A stretch of 64,000 nt of DNA from Geosiphon pyriformis (Eukaryota > Glomeromycota > Glomeromycetes > Archaeosporales > Geosiphonaceae): contig JAAOMT010000134.1 of the NCBI GenBank assembly GCA_016748015.1, positions 1,309,726 through 1,373,725 on the forward strand. The letters are read 5' to 3'. The translations under genes were made by a program, and so were the position numbers. Numbering within the stretch: the first letter of the stretch is position 1; every line of letters starts with the position of its first letter. The notes below the pieces were generated by a model. It saw only the letters and a program-made list of their open reading frames with translations, did not search any database and had not been told where the DNA came from. Shown in pieces: positions 55,348-64,000 of this stretch.

Positions 55348-56211
55348 TTACATCTGTTGAAGTAGATCTAGATTTTCCATGTTCATTTGCTCTAACTGCT
55401 CTGGTTGTAACAAATAACATTTATTCCGTCCATAGATTGTTTGTGACGTAATATCCACATATTTACACAATTGTGGAAAGTTTAGAATGGTGCTTGGTGG
55501 TTGATCCTCAATTTCAGTGGTCAAATATCTGAGAGTAATTCCTTTCAGTATCTCCACAACATTTTCCATATTGTTGTAGATAGGAATTTTGATATGGTTG
55601 TGATTCTTGGCTGGTATGTATAGATTGATAAGTCCAATTTTTCTTGTTTCACAAAGGCTTGTTTCCGCTTCAAAAATTTGTGCCTGATCCTTCACTTTTC
55701 TTTCTATTGCTAACATGTACTGGTCATATGGTGGAATAAAAATTGCTTGACCCATTGAAATAATTTCTCCTTGGCCAATAATTTCTTCTTTTGCCATATT
55801 GACTGGTATGTCTATTCTATCCATGGATCTGAATCCCTGTATCCTTCTCATGGTTATCCCTAATTCTTCCCTATTTTTCACTGAAACTAACTGAGCTATT
55901 TTAACCAGAGACAGGAATATTGCCTGTGCTATTTTCTCATTTGGCTCTATAATATAGGCCTTTTCAGAGTCATTTTGTAGCATGGCAATGATATTTCCTA
56001 CATATTCCACATCAATTATTCTTCCTCTTATATTAATTCCTTTTTTCGCTAAACTACTCCAAGATGCTAGTTGAACCATGGTTGTTGCTGAAATTTTCAG
56101 TGCTACTTTCAAATCAATGCAGGTGTGCGAATGTGGTTCCAATTTGATGGCATCTTTTTTGGAATATCTTAGATCAAATCCTGTATTGGTATTATGTGTG
56201 CGTTCTGACAT
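55348..56211 (-). CDS. dUTPase-like domain and pre-RT linker of E-family Pol
   Basis: An intact 287-codon stretch. The first 140 residues carry the trimeric dUTPase motifs: 1, TGFDLRYSKKDAI; 2, ASWSSLAKKGI (canonical Arg replaced by Trp); 3, GRIIDVEYVGNI with Asp and Tyr kept; 4, EPNEKIAQAIFL; 5, RRIQGFRSMDRI, a weakened form of the Gly-rich motif. dUTPase converts dUTP to dUMP and pyrophosphate. The rest (IPPYDQYMLAIERK, LINLYIPAKNHN, YVDITSQTIYGRNKCYLLQPEQ) is the linker before RT. The start near 56,211 follows a TGA and is not a true initiation site: this is part of a polyprotein. Catalytic competence is doubtful given motifs 2 and 5. Confidence 0.85.
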   Translation of the reverse strand: MSERTHNTNTGFDLRYSKKDAIKLEPHSHTCIDLKVALKISATTMVQLASWSSLAKKGINIRGRIIDVEYVGNIIAMLQNDSEKAYIIEPNEKIAQAIFLSLVKIAQLVSVKNREELGITMRRIQGFRSMDRIDIPVNMAKEEIIGQGEIISMGQAIFIPPYDQYMLAIERKVKDQAQIFEAETSLCETRKIGLINLYIPAKNHNHIKIPIYNNMENVVEILKGITLRYLTTEIEDQPPSTILNFPQLCKYVDITSQTIYGRNKCYLLQPEQLEQMNMENLDLLQQM

Positions 56212-56235
56212 GATACCCTCATTATTGTCACTATA

Positions 56236-57480
56236 CTATTTGAGTTCCTGCTCTTTAGAGAGATCAGAAAGCACTATGTATATTTTGGGGTTCAAGTTGG
56301 AGTCTGAATCGTTGATATTCTCGTTGCCATATTGTGCAGAGCTGGAACTGGTGTTTTCATCGTCTTCGTTGTCAGAGTTGGAATCAGAATTGAAAATTGA
56401 TTCTGATTTCAATGCACAGCTGCTAATTAGTTCCTTTTTCTCTGGGATTGTGTAGATCATGCTTGGTAACGGATTGTAAATAAGGTTACACTTATTACAA
56501 TATTGGAAGTTACATGGAATCAAACAGTGGTCACATAGTCTGGTGTTTATTTGGGCCAAACATTGCTCTTGTTTTTCTCTTGTAGATGCCAAAGTTTGAT
56601 AATGTTCATGAAACTCTTCTGGTTCCAGAAGATTTATGACTGGTTCTTCATCCCAATCGAGTTCTAAAAGTTCTGGCAGGTTGTTCTTGACTTTTTTGAT
56701 TTTTTTGGGTGATGCTCCTTGAATTTTGGCAAAAACCATTCTCCAGATTTCATTGTCATTGTGTAGACAAATATTCAATTATTGTACTGCTCTTCTCCAG
56801 ACAGCTTCTATGGGTGTCTCTTTCCTAATCCAATTGCTGATGAGGATCATGTACTGGCACAAAGTGTCACACATTTTTCTTCAACCAAGAATGTTGTTCC
56901 ACATTCCTTTGTCCAAGAGTGTCTCCTCACAAGCTAAACATGATGTATTGTCCCATTTCCCCACTCAGTTTGGTCTTCTAAAGTATTCTATGATGCACAC
57001 ATAACAGTAGAATTGGGTTGCTGTTGCGTATTCCTCATCATTGCCACAGCATGTGCCCATTGATGACAATTTCTTGTTGCAATTAACACATATCAGCTTT
57101 GGTTGATGATAACTCAATAATTGTGATGGTGTGTATGTATAAGGGGTGTAACTGGCAGTTAGTAGTGGCTCTTTTTCCTTTCCTTTTTTCTCTCTTATCT
57201 TATTCCCAAATTGGTGGTTCTTCTAAGTCGTGGTCAGTGTCCCAGACTTGGTCTGCATTCCAGGTAGGTTCTGTTCTCTTCTGTTTTCCTTTGCCATTGT
57301 CATCCCATGAAAGTATTGGTGGCAGCTTATTGTGTTCTTTGTTGGCCCATGAGACTTGATACACTTCCCAGGTAGGTTTTGGTTTGTCTTCTTCGAAGTC
57401 AATTAGTGGTGCTGTGGTGTTGGTAGCCTTGAAATAACCACACATTGCTGGTATTCGCATGTGTTGACCATTTTGGCTAA
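56236..57480 (-). pseudogene. E-family Cys-rich region between protease and dUTPase
   Basis: From about 57,480 the readings are a Trp/Pro-rich linker (PTWEVYQVSWANKEHN, PTWNADQVWDTDHD), then KLICVNCNKKLSS, MGTCCGND, QFYCYVCIIEYF, SCLACEETLLDKG, and after stops the open stretch 56,778-56,236 with CLAQINTRLCDHCLIPC, YCNKCNLIY and an acidic Ser/Asp/Asn-rich end. At least five CX2C pairs suggest two or more zinc-binding modules. The same arrangement occurs in element D (44,286-45,010). No known domain was recognised. Confidence 0.7.
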
Positions 57481-57588
57481 GTACTAGTTCTTGAGTCATT
57501 CAATCAAGCACGGCATTGGTTTTGGATAGCCAGTCATTATCAACTAAAGCTTGGTATTGGGTGGCTTCCATCACTAGAACTTTGATGG

Positions 57589-58433
57589 TGTTATGGTTTA
57601 AGAATTTAGCAAAAAAAATCATAAAAATAATACAAACTATTCAATCATAATATAGCACAGTAATAATCTTAGAAAGGTAATGATTAACATAGTAGCAAAC
57701 ACCATCTCGCAATAGTGGCAAGCACCAGTTCACAATAGCAGCCAACACCAACTGGTGATAGCAGCAAGCACCAGGTTGAAATATCAAAAAGAAAGTATTT
57801 TCTCGTAGANNNNNNNNNNNNNNNNNNNNNNNNNNNNNNNNNNNNNNNNNNNNNNNNNNNNNNNNNNNNNNNNNNNNNNNNNNNNNNNNNNNNNNNNNNN
57901 NNNNNNNNNNNNNNNNNNNNNNNNNNNNNNNNNNNNNNNNNNNNNNNNNNNNNNNNNNNNNNNNNNNNNNNNNNNNNNNNNNNNNNNNNNNNNNNNNNNN
58001 NNNNNNNNNNNNNNNNNNNNNNNNNNNNNNNNNNNNNNNNNNNNNNNNNNNNNNNNNNNNNNNNNNNNNNNNNNNNNNNNNNNNNNNNNNNNNNNNNNNN
58101 NNNNNNNNCTTTATTGTGAGAATTAGAAAAGCGCTAAAGACCATTAACATTCTGTGTTTCTAGATTAGAGAAACACATCAGGCAATTGCAAGGATAGCCT
58201 CAGAGAAGACCCCAGACAGTGGGTAGATTTCAGTTCAGCCTCTGAGAAGGAGTACATAAACACACACAACAATCAAGAATTAAAGAATAACTTACATCGC
58301 AACAGTAAAAAGAAAGCCTTCAGTGTAACAGTGACATTATCACACAAATAGAATTGAAGAACTCACGAAAGACTGATTGCAATTAAAGCGGGATATCAGC
58401 AATTAAATATAACAAGAAAACCATTCCGTAACA
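57589..58433 (+). mobile_element. Solo D-type LTR with assembly gap
   Basis: Starts TGTTATGGTTTAAG and ends CCATTCCGTAACA; flanks are atgg (57,585-57,588 and 58,434-58,437). Right part matches the inverse of the D LTR (for instance cagtgggtagattt, gactgattgcaatt). The array (caatagtggcaagcaccag-like units, about 57,690-57,790) runs into a gap of 299 N. The open frame covering the gap is not a gene. Confidence 0.88.
57810..58108. other. Assembly gap (N run)
   Basis: 299 N. It lies directly after the start of the U3 repeat array of a D-type LTR, so a collapsed or unspannable repeat array is the likely cause. Confidence 0.95.
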
Positions 58434-58989
58434 ATGGGTACTACAATGCCATTAACTTCAATTGGGAAGTCATTGATTTTGCCAATTAGGGTTTTGGTGG
58501 CTTCATCCACAGTAATAATCTTGGCACTGGCAGCACGATCAACTTAGTGACCTAATTGATTCATGAATTGTCATGTGATGATGTTGCCTGCTGAACTACT
58601 GTCAAGGATTAATTTTATGGAGTGGTCATTGACCTTGATGTCAGTGTACATGGTCGTGATCAGTTTCTCTTCAAGTGCTGCTTCACTGAATAATAGCATA
58701 TCTGATAGTTCTTCGAGTTTGAATAGAAAGATGGCATCCAAAGATTCATTTTTGGTGATTGTAGCAGGTGGGATATTATTGGTAGGTGGTTGTTGTTGTT
58801 CGATTCCCTAATTGCTGGATGTGACATCTTCTGAAGTCACCAGAAGGCTTAAATAGTGTTGGAAATTCGGGTTTTGGGTGGAACCAGTACCCAAATTCTA
58901 CTGATGAGATTCTGATTGTTGGTGAAAAGAGCTGGAGATTGGTTAATGTACAACCATCACTGATCTCCAGTTTTGGGTGATCCTCGATC

Positions 58990-59340
58990 TTGGGTTTTTT
59001 GATGTCATTTGAGCTGGATTTGTTGGTGGTGTTTGAATGGTGGGTGTTTGATAGATTGCTGGTGGCTGTGGTTGATATATTACTTGTGGCTGCGCCTGAT
59101 AAATTGCTTGTGGTGGCAGTTGATAAACTGGAGTTTGATAAACTGGCAGTTGATAAATTGGTTGGTGTGTTATAAGCAGGTAAGTAGATTGGTATTGGTC
59201 TTGATTCAGGTGATGGTTTGGAGTCTGAAACTGGTGATCGGGGTTTCCATATTGATTTCCTGATCATGAATTGCTATAAATATGGCAGTTGGCTCTGATG
59301 TGTTCTTGTTTACCACAGTTGTGGCAGATGCACGTCTCTG
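58990..59340 (-). pseudogene. E-family CCHC and Tyr-Gln-Pro repeat region
   Basis: A zinc knuckle CHNCGKQEHIRANC lies at about 59,331-59,284, after the capsid. In the same frame a run of degenerate YQxP units follows (IYQLPVYQTPVYQLP, AIYQAQPQVIYQ, about 59,165-59,020). The open stretch 59,267-58,776 in another frame (Ser/Thr/Asn-rich) is the shadow of this repeat. Confidence 0.75.
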
Positions 59341-59383
59341 GCTGCCATGACTGATTGGATGATAATGATAGACATGACTGATT

Positions 59384-60120
59384 TTAAAAACAATTCACGT
59401 TTCCCTGATTGTTATGCTGTTGAGGAGGTTGATAAATCATGTGATTGTCAGCTAAGTATCTCTCTAATTTCTGATTAATTGAATTACTGAATTGCTTCAA
59501 TTTGGAATTCAATTCAGATGATCCATTCATTGCTAGATTCACAGCTTGAGTGTGATTAGCTTCTAGTTCAGCTGCTTCAAAATTTTTGGCATATGTGACT
59601 GCAGTTGGAAGGTCCACTGAGTGCATTGGATGTACTTGTTGTAGGATGCTACTGTGCAATTCTCTAATAAATTGATTTAAAATTTGTGGCGCTGTGAAAT
59701 AGTTGGCTTAAATGGCTTGTATTTGGTGTAGATTTCTATGGAAGCATCCCAAGTAGGTAGTGACTGCTTCAGTGTCCTCTTGTTTGATTATTGTAAAAAT
59801 GTTGGCTAATTTGTTGATACTATTATTGTTGCTAAGGTACTGCAAGAATTCAGTTTTGAATCCATTAAAATTTTGGGGTTTGACAACAAAACTTTGATAC
59901 TATGCATCAGCAGTATTCTGGAGAAAGTAAGGGATTGCTTGCATCACTTTAGTATCATCCCAATTATTGGCTGTAATGGCTTTGGCTACGTTATTTAACC
60001 AGACTTGGGCGTCATCTTCTTTACCATTAAATTTGTTGAGTTTTATAATAGGTGCATAAGTCATTTGTTGTTGCTGTGGTAGTGGAAGTTGTTGTTGTTG
60101 TTAAGGCAGTACTGGTAACA
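59384..60120 (-). pseudogene. E-family gag capsid
   Basis: Readings: MTYAPIIKLNKFNGKEDDA, VWLNNVAKAITANNWDD, IPYFLQNTADA, SFVVKPQNFNGFKTEFL, then VTTYLGCFHRNLHQIQ and the open stretch 59,659-59,384 (HSSILQQVHPMHSVDLPTAV, LNSKLKQFSNSINQKLERYL). Several TAG/TAA at Trp or Gln positions. Confidence 0.82.
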
Positions 60121-60487
60121 GTTGTTGATTTTGTTGGTTCTGTGGTTGGATAGACTGGCCAATTGGTTCAACAGATGGTTGATTGATGATGATAACTGAA
60201 GGTAAGTATTGATTAATTATTTCGGGGTTTGAATTGTCTTGATTTAGTGGTATTTGAATATTCGGAGTGTCATTTTCCTGATTGTCTAAATTTGGCTGGA
60301 TTTGAAAGTTTGGAGTTTCACTTTTTGGGTTTTCTAGGATCGGGTTTTGGTAAGTAAATTTGTGATTTTCAGATTTTTTTTCCTCTTTTATTTCTTGTTC
60401 TCCTTCTGATTCAGTAATTTCTTACAGACTTATGGTTCTGAAATTTGGTTGAGATGGCAGTAATTGAAATCCTGATGGCATCAGCGA

Positions 60488-61120
60488 TCAAAATTTAAAT
60501 CCTTCAAAATACTCGCCATATAGTCCTAGTAAATCTTCTTTTCTTTGTTTAGTTTGAAATGGAAAACGTCCAAATGTTGATGTTGCGTTTAATACAGACG
60601 TGTCTGTTGATGATATATTGATGGCACTTCCAGGGGTATAGTGGTAGAATAGGTTGTTTGGTGACTCAACTCTAGTTTTCTTCCAAGTGAATGGTTGTAT
60701 CCTTTGAGGTATTATTACTGGTGTTTGTAGTTTTCCTTTGTCTTTACTTGTGTAAGTAATTGGGTATCTTTGCTGTGTGTGATGTTCAATTTTTTTGTTG
60801 ATCTCAGTAATAATGGATGCGAAATTATAATTTGTGAGTAGGCTGGTGTTTTGAATTAATTCATTGTAAAAAGTTTCTCTCGTTAATTTAATATTCACAG
60901 ATGTTCTCAACAGATAGGCAATCTTTTTATTGACGTAGAAATTGAAAGCTAATTCTGCTGATATGTGATTATGGTTTAATCCCAAATGTTGACAGTAATG
61001 TTGAAATAAGGATTTCGCAAATCTTAGATGATTTGTTCCGACATTTTCTGATTCTGCCACTTTTGGATGGGGTTGTTGGTGCTGGTTCTCTGTAGGATTA
61101 TACCTTACAGGGAGCACCAA
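60488..61120 (-). CDS. E-family gag N-terminal domain (unknown function)
   Basis: A 210-codon intact stretch beginning within the primer binding site (VLPVRYNPTENQHQQ). The conserved core contains LFQHYCQHLGLNHNHISAE, FNFYVNKKIAYLL, ETFYNELIQNTSL, ASIITEINKKIEHHTQQRYP. The first codon is TTG, so initiation may lie downstream or the stretch may be read differently. The same domain occurs at 17,102-17,539 and, diverged, at 47,201-47,605. It resembles no domain I know. A Pro/Gln/Glu-rich linker follows (60,480-60,120) with one or two stops. Confidence 0.7.
   Translation of the reverse strand: MVLPVRYNPTENQHQQPHPKVAESENVGTNHLRFAKSLFQHYCQHLGLNHNHISAELAFNFYVNKKIAYLLRTSVNIKLTRETFYNELIQNTSLLTNYNFASIITEINKKIEHHTQQRYPITYTSKDKGKLQTPVIIPQRIQPFTWKKTRVESPNNLFYHYTPGSAINISSTDTSVLNATSTFGRFPFQTKQRKEDLLGLYGEYFEGFKF
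61103..61119 (-). other. Primer binding site of element E
   Basis: On the minus strand TGGTGCTCCCTGTAAGG begins two bases after the 5' LTR. Same sequence as at 17,103-17,119. Confidence 0.8.
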
Positions 61121-61121
61121 A

Positions 61122-61983
61122 TGTTACAGATGACTATTTCTGGTATTGGATTAAATAACAAACTCATAACTTGGTGCTAAAAGTTATTCGCATTGATGTT
61201 AATAATCTGAAGGTTTTGTATCTGAAGGTTTTGGTTTGAGTTCTTTGTATAATGGACAGAGATTCAATAGTGGTTTTATCTGTAGCTTCTCAAAATCGCA
61301 ATTCTGTTAATTTTTCTCTTGGCGTGATAGCCGGCAATTCTCTGGTAAGTATTCCATATCTTCTGTACATGTCCTATCCTTTCACAGGAGTCTTTTACCA
61401 GGCAATCTTTAATGTCAGTAATTTAGCACTTTATCTAACCAATTAGTGCACAACAATAAAATCAAGATAAAATAAAGAAAAAAATAAAAGAAAATCATAA
61501 ATAAGCCAAGACGATTTACAAGTTAGTATTCCATCAATAGCTGTGATCAAGAGCTATTGTTCCAGTGTGGTTAAGTATTAACTACTATCAACATGAAGTG
61601 TTAATAGTGGCAGCAGGTTTGAGATAACAAACAGTTATTTATTTGTGGTTTGGAAAGTTGTCAAGATAAAATCTAAATGGAGAGGTCTGTTTTTTTAGCT
61701 TCTAATCATACTGCTATATATACATAATTGAGAATTCTAAATTCCTCAATTCTTCACAACAAGAATCTTGAAATTTCTGGAATTCTGCAATTTCTTTGAA
61801 AAGAATCCTGGAATTTTTGAATCCTGCAATTTTTTGTGAGAATCCTGTAATTCCTAGAATCCTGTAATTTCTGAAATCTTGCAATTCCTGAGAGGAATCC
61901 TGGAATTCCACATTTTACTATGTCTACTTCTGATTGGTTAATAACTATGCTAATATATATTCTCTATATTTTTATGAGTAACA
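61122..61983 (-). repeat. E-family 5' LTR
   Basis: Starts TGTTACAGATG and ends TATGAGTAACA on the plus strand (862 bp). The U3 array (GAATTC type) spans about 61,730-61,905 and the TATA box (tatatata) is at about 61,715-61,722. Partner of 51,002-51,846. Confidence 0.9.
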
Positions 61984-61987
61984 CTAC

Positions 61988-62560
61988 TAATAATTAAGTT
62001 GGTTTGGTTTGAGAAATTGTACTATTACTGGATGGTAAGTTTAGAGAAAGCATCAGCATTTTGATAATTTGCTCCTTTGCAGTGTTAAATATCATAGTTG
62101 AATTTATCCAAGTGGAGTATCCAGCAAGTTATTTGTTTGTGTTCTAGCTTTTTTTTATTGCACAGCCAAACCAAGACTTGATGATCTATTACTACTAAGA
62201 ATTTTACACCAAGAAAATATTGATCTTAGTAACTAGTAGTCCAAACTACTGCTAAATACTCTTGTTCAGTAACTGAATAGTTCTTTTCTGCTGGTGTGAG
62301 AGATCTACTGACATATGCTATGGCATGTTTTCCGCCATTTTCATTTTTTTGTGAAAAAACAGCACTAAGTTCATAGCCAGATGTATCAGTATAGAGAATA
62401 AAAGATTGGTCCAGATCAGGTTGCTTGAGAATTGGTTTAGTAACAAGTTTTTCTTTCAGAATTTTAAAAGCTTTTTGTTGATGAGTGCTTCAGTAATAAT
62501 TAACATTTTTCCTGAGTAGCTGATTGAGAGGAAAGGCAATTTTGGAAAAATCCTTAATAA
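61988..62560 (-). pseudogene. F-family RNase H (minus copy)
   Basis: Reading from 62,560: YTDTSGYELSAVFSQKNENG, TEQEYLAVVWTTSYWDQYFLG, VVIDHQVLVWL, NYQNADAFSKL, up to SNQTNLII at 61,990, where E is inserted. Catalytic Asp/Glu/Asp are visible; a few stops interrupt. Confidence 0.8.
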
Positions 62561-62569
62561 ATTTGCAAT

Positions 62570-63512
62570 AGTAAGAAGCCAAACCAAGAAAAAAGTGTAG
62601 TTCAGGAACATTTATTAGTTGTCTAATGTTCTGAACTTTTTTAATTTTAGCTAAGTCAGAGAAGATTTCATTTTTTGTAATAAAATGACCAAGGAACTGG
62701 GTGAATTGTTATTCAAAAAAAGATTTGATTAAGTTGATTTTAAGGCCAGCATTTCTGAGCAGGTCAAAAATCTTTTGTAAATGTTCAAGGTGTTCATCCC
62801 AGATTTTTGAATATACCATTATGTCATCTAAATAAATCAGAACAAAGTTTTCTTTTACTAATTCAAACACTTTATCTATTAGGCATTGAAAAGTGGGAGG
62901 AGCATTGATGAGACCAAAAAGCATGACTGTAAATTCATAGATGTCATACTTGGTGATGAAGGCAGTTTTTTTTCTACTTTTTGGATCCATCTCTATTTGC
63001 CAGAATTTAGCAGTTAAGTTAATGGTTGAGAAGAAAGCAGCACCATTGAATTTATCTAGCATTGCATCAATTTTGGGAAGTGGGTACATGTCTCTTATAG
63101 TGATGACATTTAGTTGGTGGTAGTCAATACAGAAGCACAGGGTTCCATCTTTCTTGGATACCACTACAACTGGGAAAGCCCATTCACTCTTGGTTTCTTG
63201 TATAAATCCAAGATCTTTTATCCAGTTTATCTTTTTTTTGATGAACTCATCATTGCATCTATTGAATTGATAAGGCTTTAAATAGATGGAACAAGTTTTT
63301 TTTGTGGTAATGGTGTGTTGTATCACATGGGTTTGTCCAGAAGTATCACTTTTTTTTGAGATAATTGGGCTATTTCTAGCCAACAGATTTTCAATGTCCA
63401 CTTTTCTTTCTTTAGGGGAAGGTTCTCTTTGTTTTACAACTAATAATTGGATTTCAGGTAGTTTATTCTCAAAAGACTTTTGTATTTCTTTAAGTTTTTC
63501 TTGAGGTATCAA
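62570..63512 (-). pseudogene. F-family reverse transcriptase (minus copy)
   Basis: The open stretch 63,512-62,709 contains a pre-RT segment (QREPSPKERKVDIENLLARN), IQETKSEWAFPVVVVSKKDG, CFCIDYHQLNVIT, FFSTINLTAKFWQ (first catalytic Asp now Asn), YEFTVMLFGLINAPPTFQ and VLIYLDDIMVYSKIW with both motif-C Asp (about 62,830-62,800). After a TAA it continues as FLGHFITKNEIF and GLASYYCKFIKDFSK. The longest RT frame in the window, but with a lost catalytic residue. Confidence 0.87.
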
Positions 63513-64000
63513 GCTAATTGGTTTCTAATCTTTGTAATAGATTAGGCAGGATTTGCATTCATCACTTGGTGAATACAAAAATTTATTACACCAGCACTGT
63601 GTATAAGGACCATGCCATCAATAATTGTATTTGGCTTTCTTGCCAAGTTTTTTGTCAAAAGTTTTTCTGAGGATATTATAGTAGGGCCAGCAGATTAGCT
63701 TGCCATTTACCATAATTCCTTCTTTGTCAGTTTTAACATTGTCCAGTGGCTTGCCATTGCTGGTGAAAATAGTATAGACAAGTTTAGCAGTTTCTTCTTG
63801 TTCTTCTTGATCTTCTTTTTCATTGTTTTCATCATTATCTGACTTATCTGATTGTTTTTCTTTTTGGTTTTGTTTGGATACTGGAGGGATTGTCTAATGA
63901 CAGCACTTAACCATAATAGGTTTCTCACCACATCTGATGGTCAGCTTACAGAGTTCATAATCAAGCAAGGCTTTTGCTTTCTTAAACCATTTATTGGCAA
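63513..64000 (-). pseudogene. F-family gag-pol linker with Cys cluster (minus copy)
   Basis: Readings: ACQ-like DYELCKLTIRC near the window end, an acidic/Lys-rich run (63,880-63,780), TAKLVYTIF, GKLICWPYYNILRK, then WHGPYTQCWCNKFLYSPSDECKSCLIYYKD (63,620-63,530 region). The cysteines C.C and C..C suggest a zinc ribbon ahead of RT. The element continues beyond 64,000. Confidence 0.65.

Larger units (their letters stand above)
57500..58815 (-). pseudogene. E-family aspartic protease, split by a solo LTR
   Basis: The part at 58,815-58,434 has SIKLILDSSSAGNIITHQFMNQLG (active site D-S-S, with Ser where Gly would follow) and AASAKIITVDEATKTLIGKI, up to VNGIVVPI. After the LTR (57,589-58,433) the part at 57,588-57,500 has VLVMEATQYQALVDNDWLSKTNAVLDW. 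The two parts join exactly once one atgg copy is removed, and match the uninterrupted D protease. Confidence 0.82.
51002..61983 (-). mobile_element. E-family Ty3/gypsy element, full length, with dUTPase
   Basis: A 10,982-bp element (845 bp of which is a later solo LTR) with LTRs at 51,002-51,846 and 61,122-61,983 and a 4-bp duplication. Minus-strand order: PBS (61,119-61,103), gag N-terminal domain, Pro/Gln linker, capsid, CCHC, Tyr-Gln-Pro repeats, protease, Trp-rich linker, Cys-rich region, dUTPase-like domain, RT, RNase H, integrase, C-terminal tail, polypurine tract (about 51,868-51,847). It is the best-preserved LTR element here, but stops occur in most domains. LTR differences are mostly transitions. 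Confidence 0.9.

Noticed and set aside
57641-58150. 169-residue open frame on the minus strand
   Set aside because: Most of it is the N gap; the flanks are LTR sequence.
58776-59267. Ser/Thr/Asn-rich 163-residue protein
   Set aside because: The frame containing the zinc knuckle and protease gives YQxP repeats through the same bases; the Ser/Thr frame is a by-product of that repeat.

Overview
The window looks like a eukaryotic, fungal genome segment that is very AT-rich and dominated by transposons. One spliced host gene is present: RPB2, the second-largest subunit of RNA polymerase II, on the minus strand (28,963-35,057), with 16 short GT-AG introns. It carries a 347-residue intein placed directly after the conserved KIH motif. 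The host is probably an early-diverging fungus. The retroelement proteins resemble those I associate with Glomeromycotina (Geosiphon/Gigaspora-type genomes), but that is recall, not a database result.

Left part (1-28,105): an LTR fragment is followed by a non-LTR element (here LINE-C: RRM, CCHC, APE endonuclease). LINE-C is split by a 7.2 kb block (2,047-9,221) of nested copies of a short element, family A, which encodes only an ORF1-like protein (RRM, CCHC, coiled coil) and ends in poly(A). A solo LTR sits inside one copy. After the rest of LINE-C come the 3' end of an E-family LTR element, a nearly complete F-family Ty3/gypsy element (10,397-16,235), an internally deleted E-family element (16,236-19,165), a LINE-B 3' tail, an AT-rich relic zone, and a long LINE-B (about 20,285-28,105: ORF1, endonuclease, RT, RNase H) whose RT is split by a solo LTR.

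Middle (28,106-36,089): RPB2 and its flanks. CpG dinucleotides are common here and scarce in the surrounding transposons.

Right part (36,090-64,000), all minus strand, is a Russian-doll nest. A strongly decayed E copy (36,090-40,610) was hit by an F element that runs off the right edge. F's LTR was hit by a D element (40,835-48,511) and F's pol by a younger E element (51,002-61,983), whose protease was in turn hit by a solo D-type LTR (57,589-58,433, containing a 299-base run of N). Four of the five LTR insertions tested show an exact 4-bp target duplication; the fifth (in LINE-B) differs at one base.

The D and E families share an unusual pol layout: aspartic protease, a Cys-rich zinc-ribbon-like region, a dUTPase-like domain, then RT and RNase H (E also has integrase). 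The LTRs carry short repeat arrays just upstream of the TATA box, and these arrays differ between families and even within E. All elements are broken by stops that fit C-to-T decay, so none looks competent to move today.
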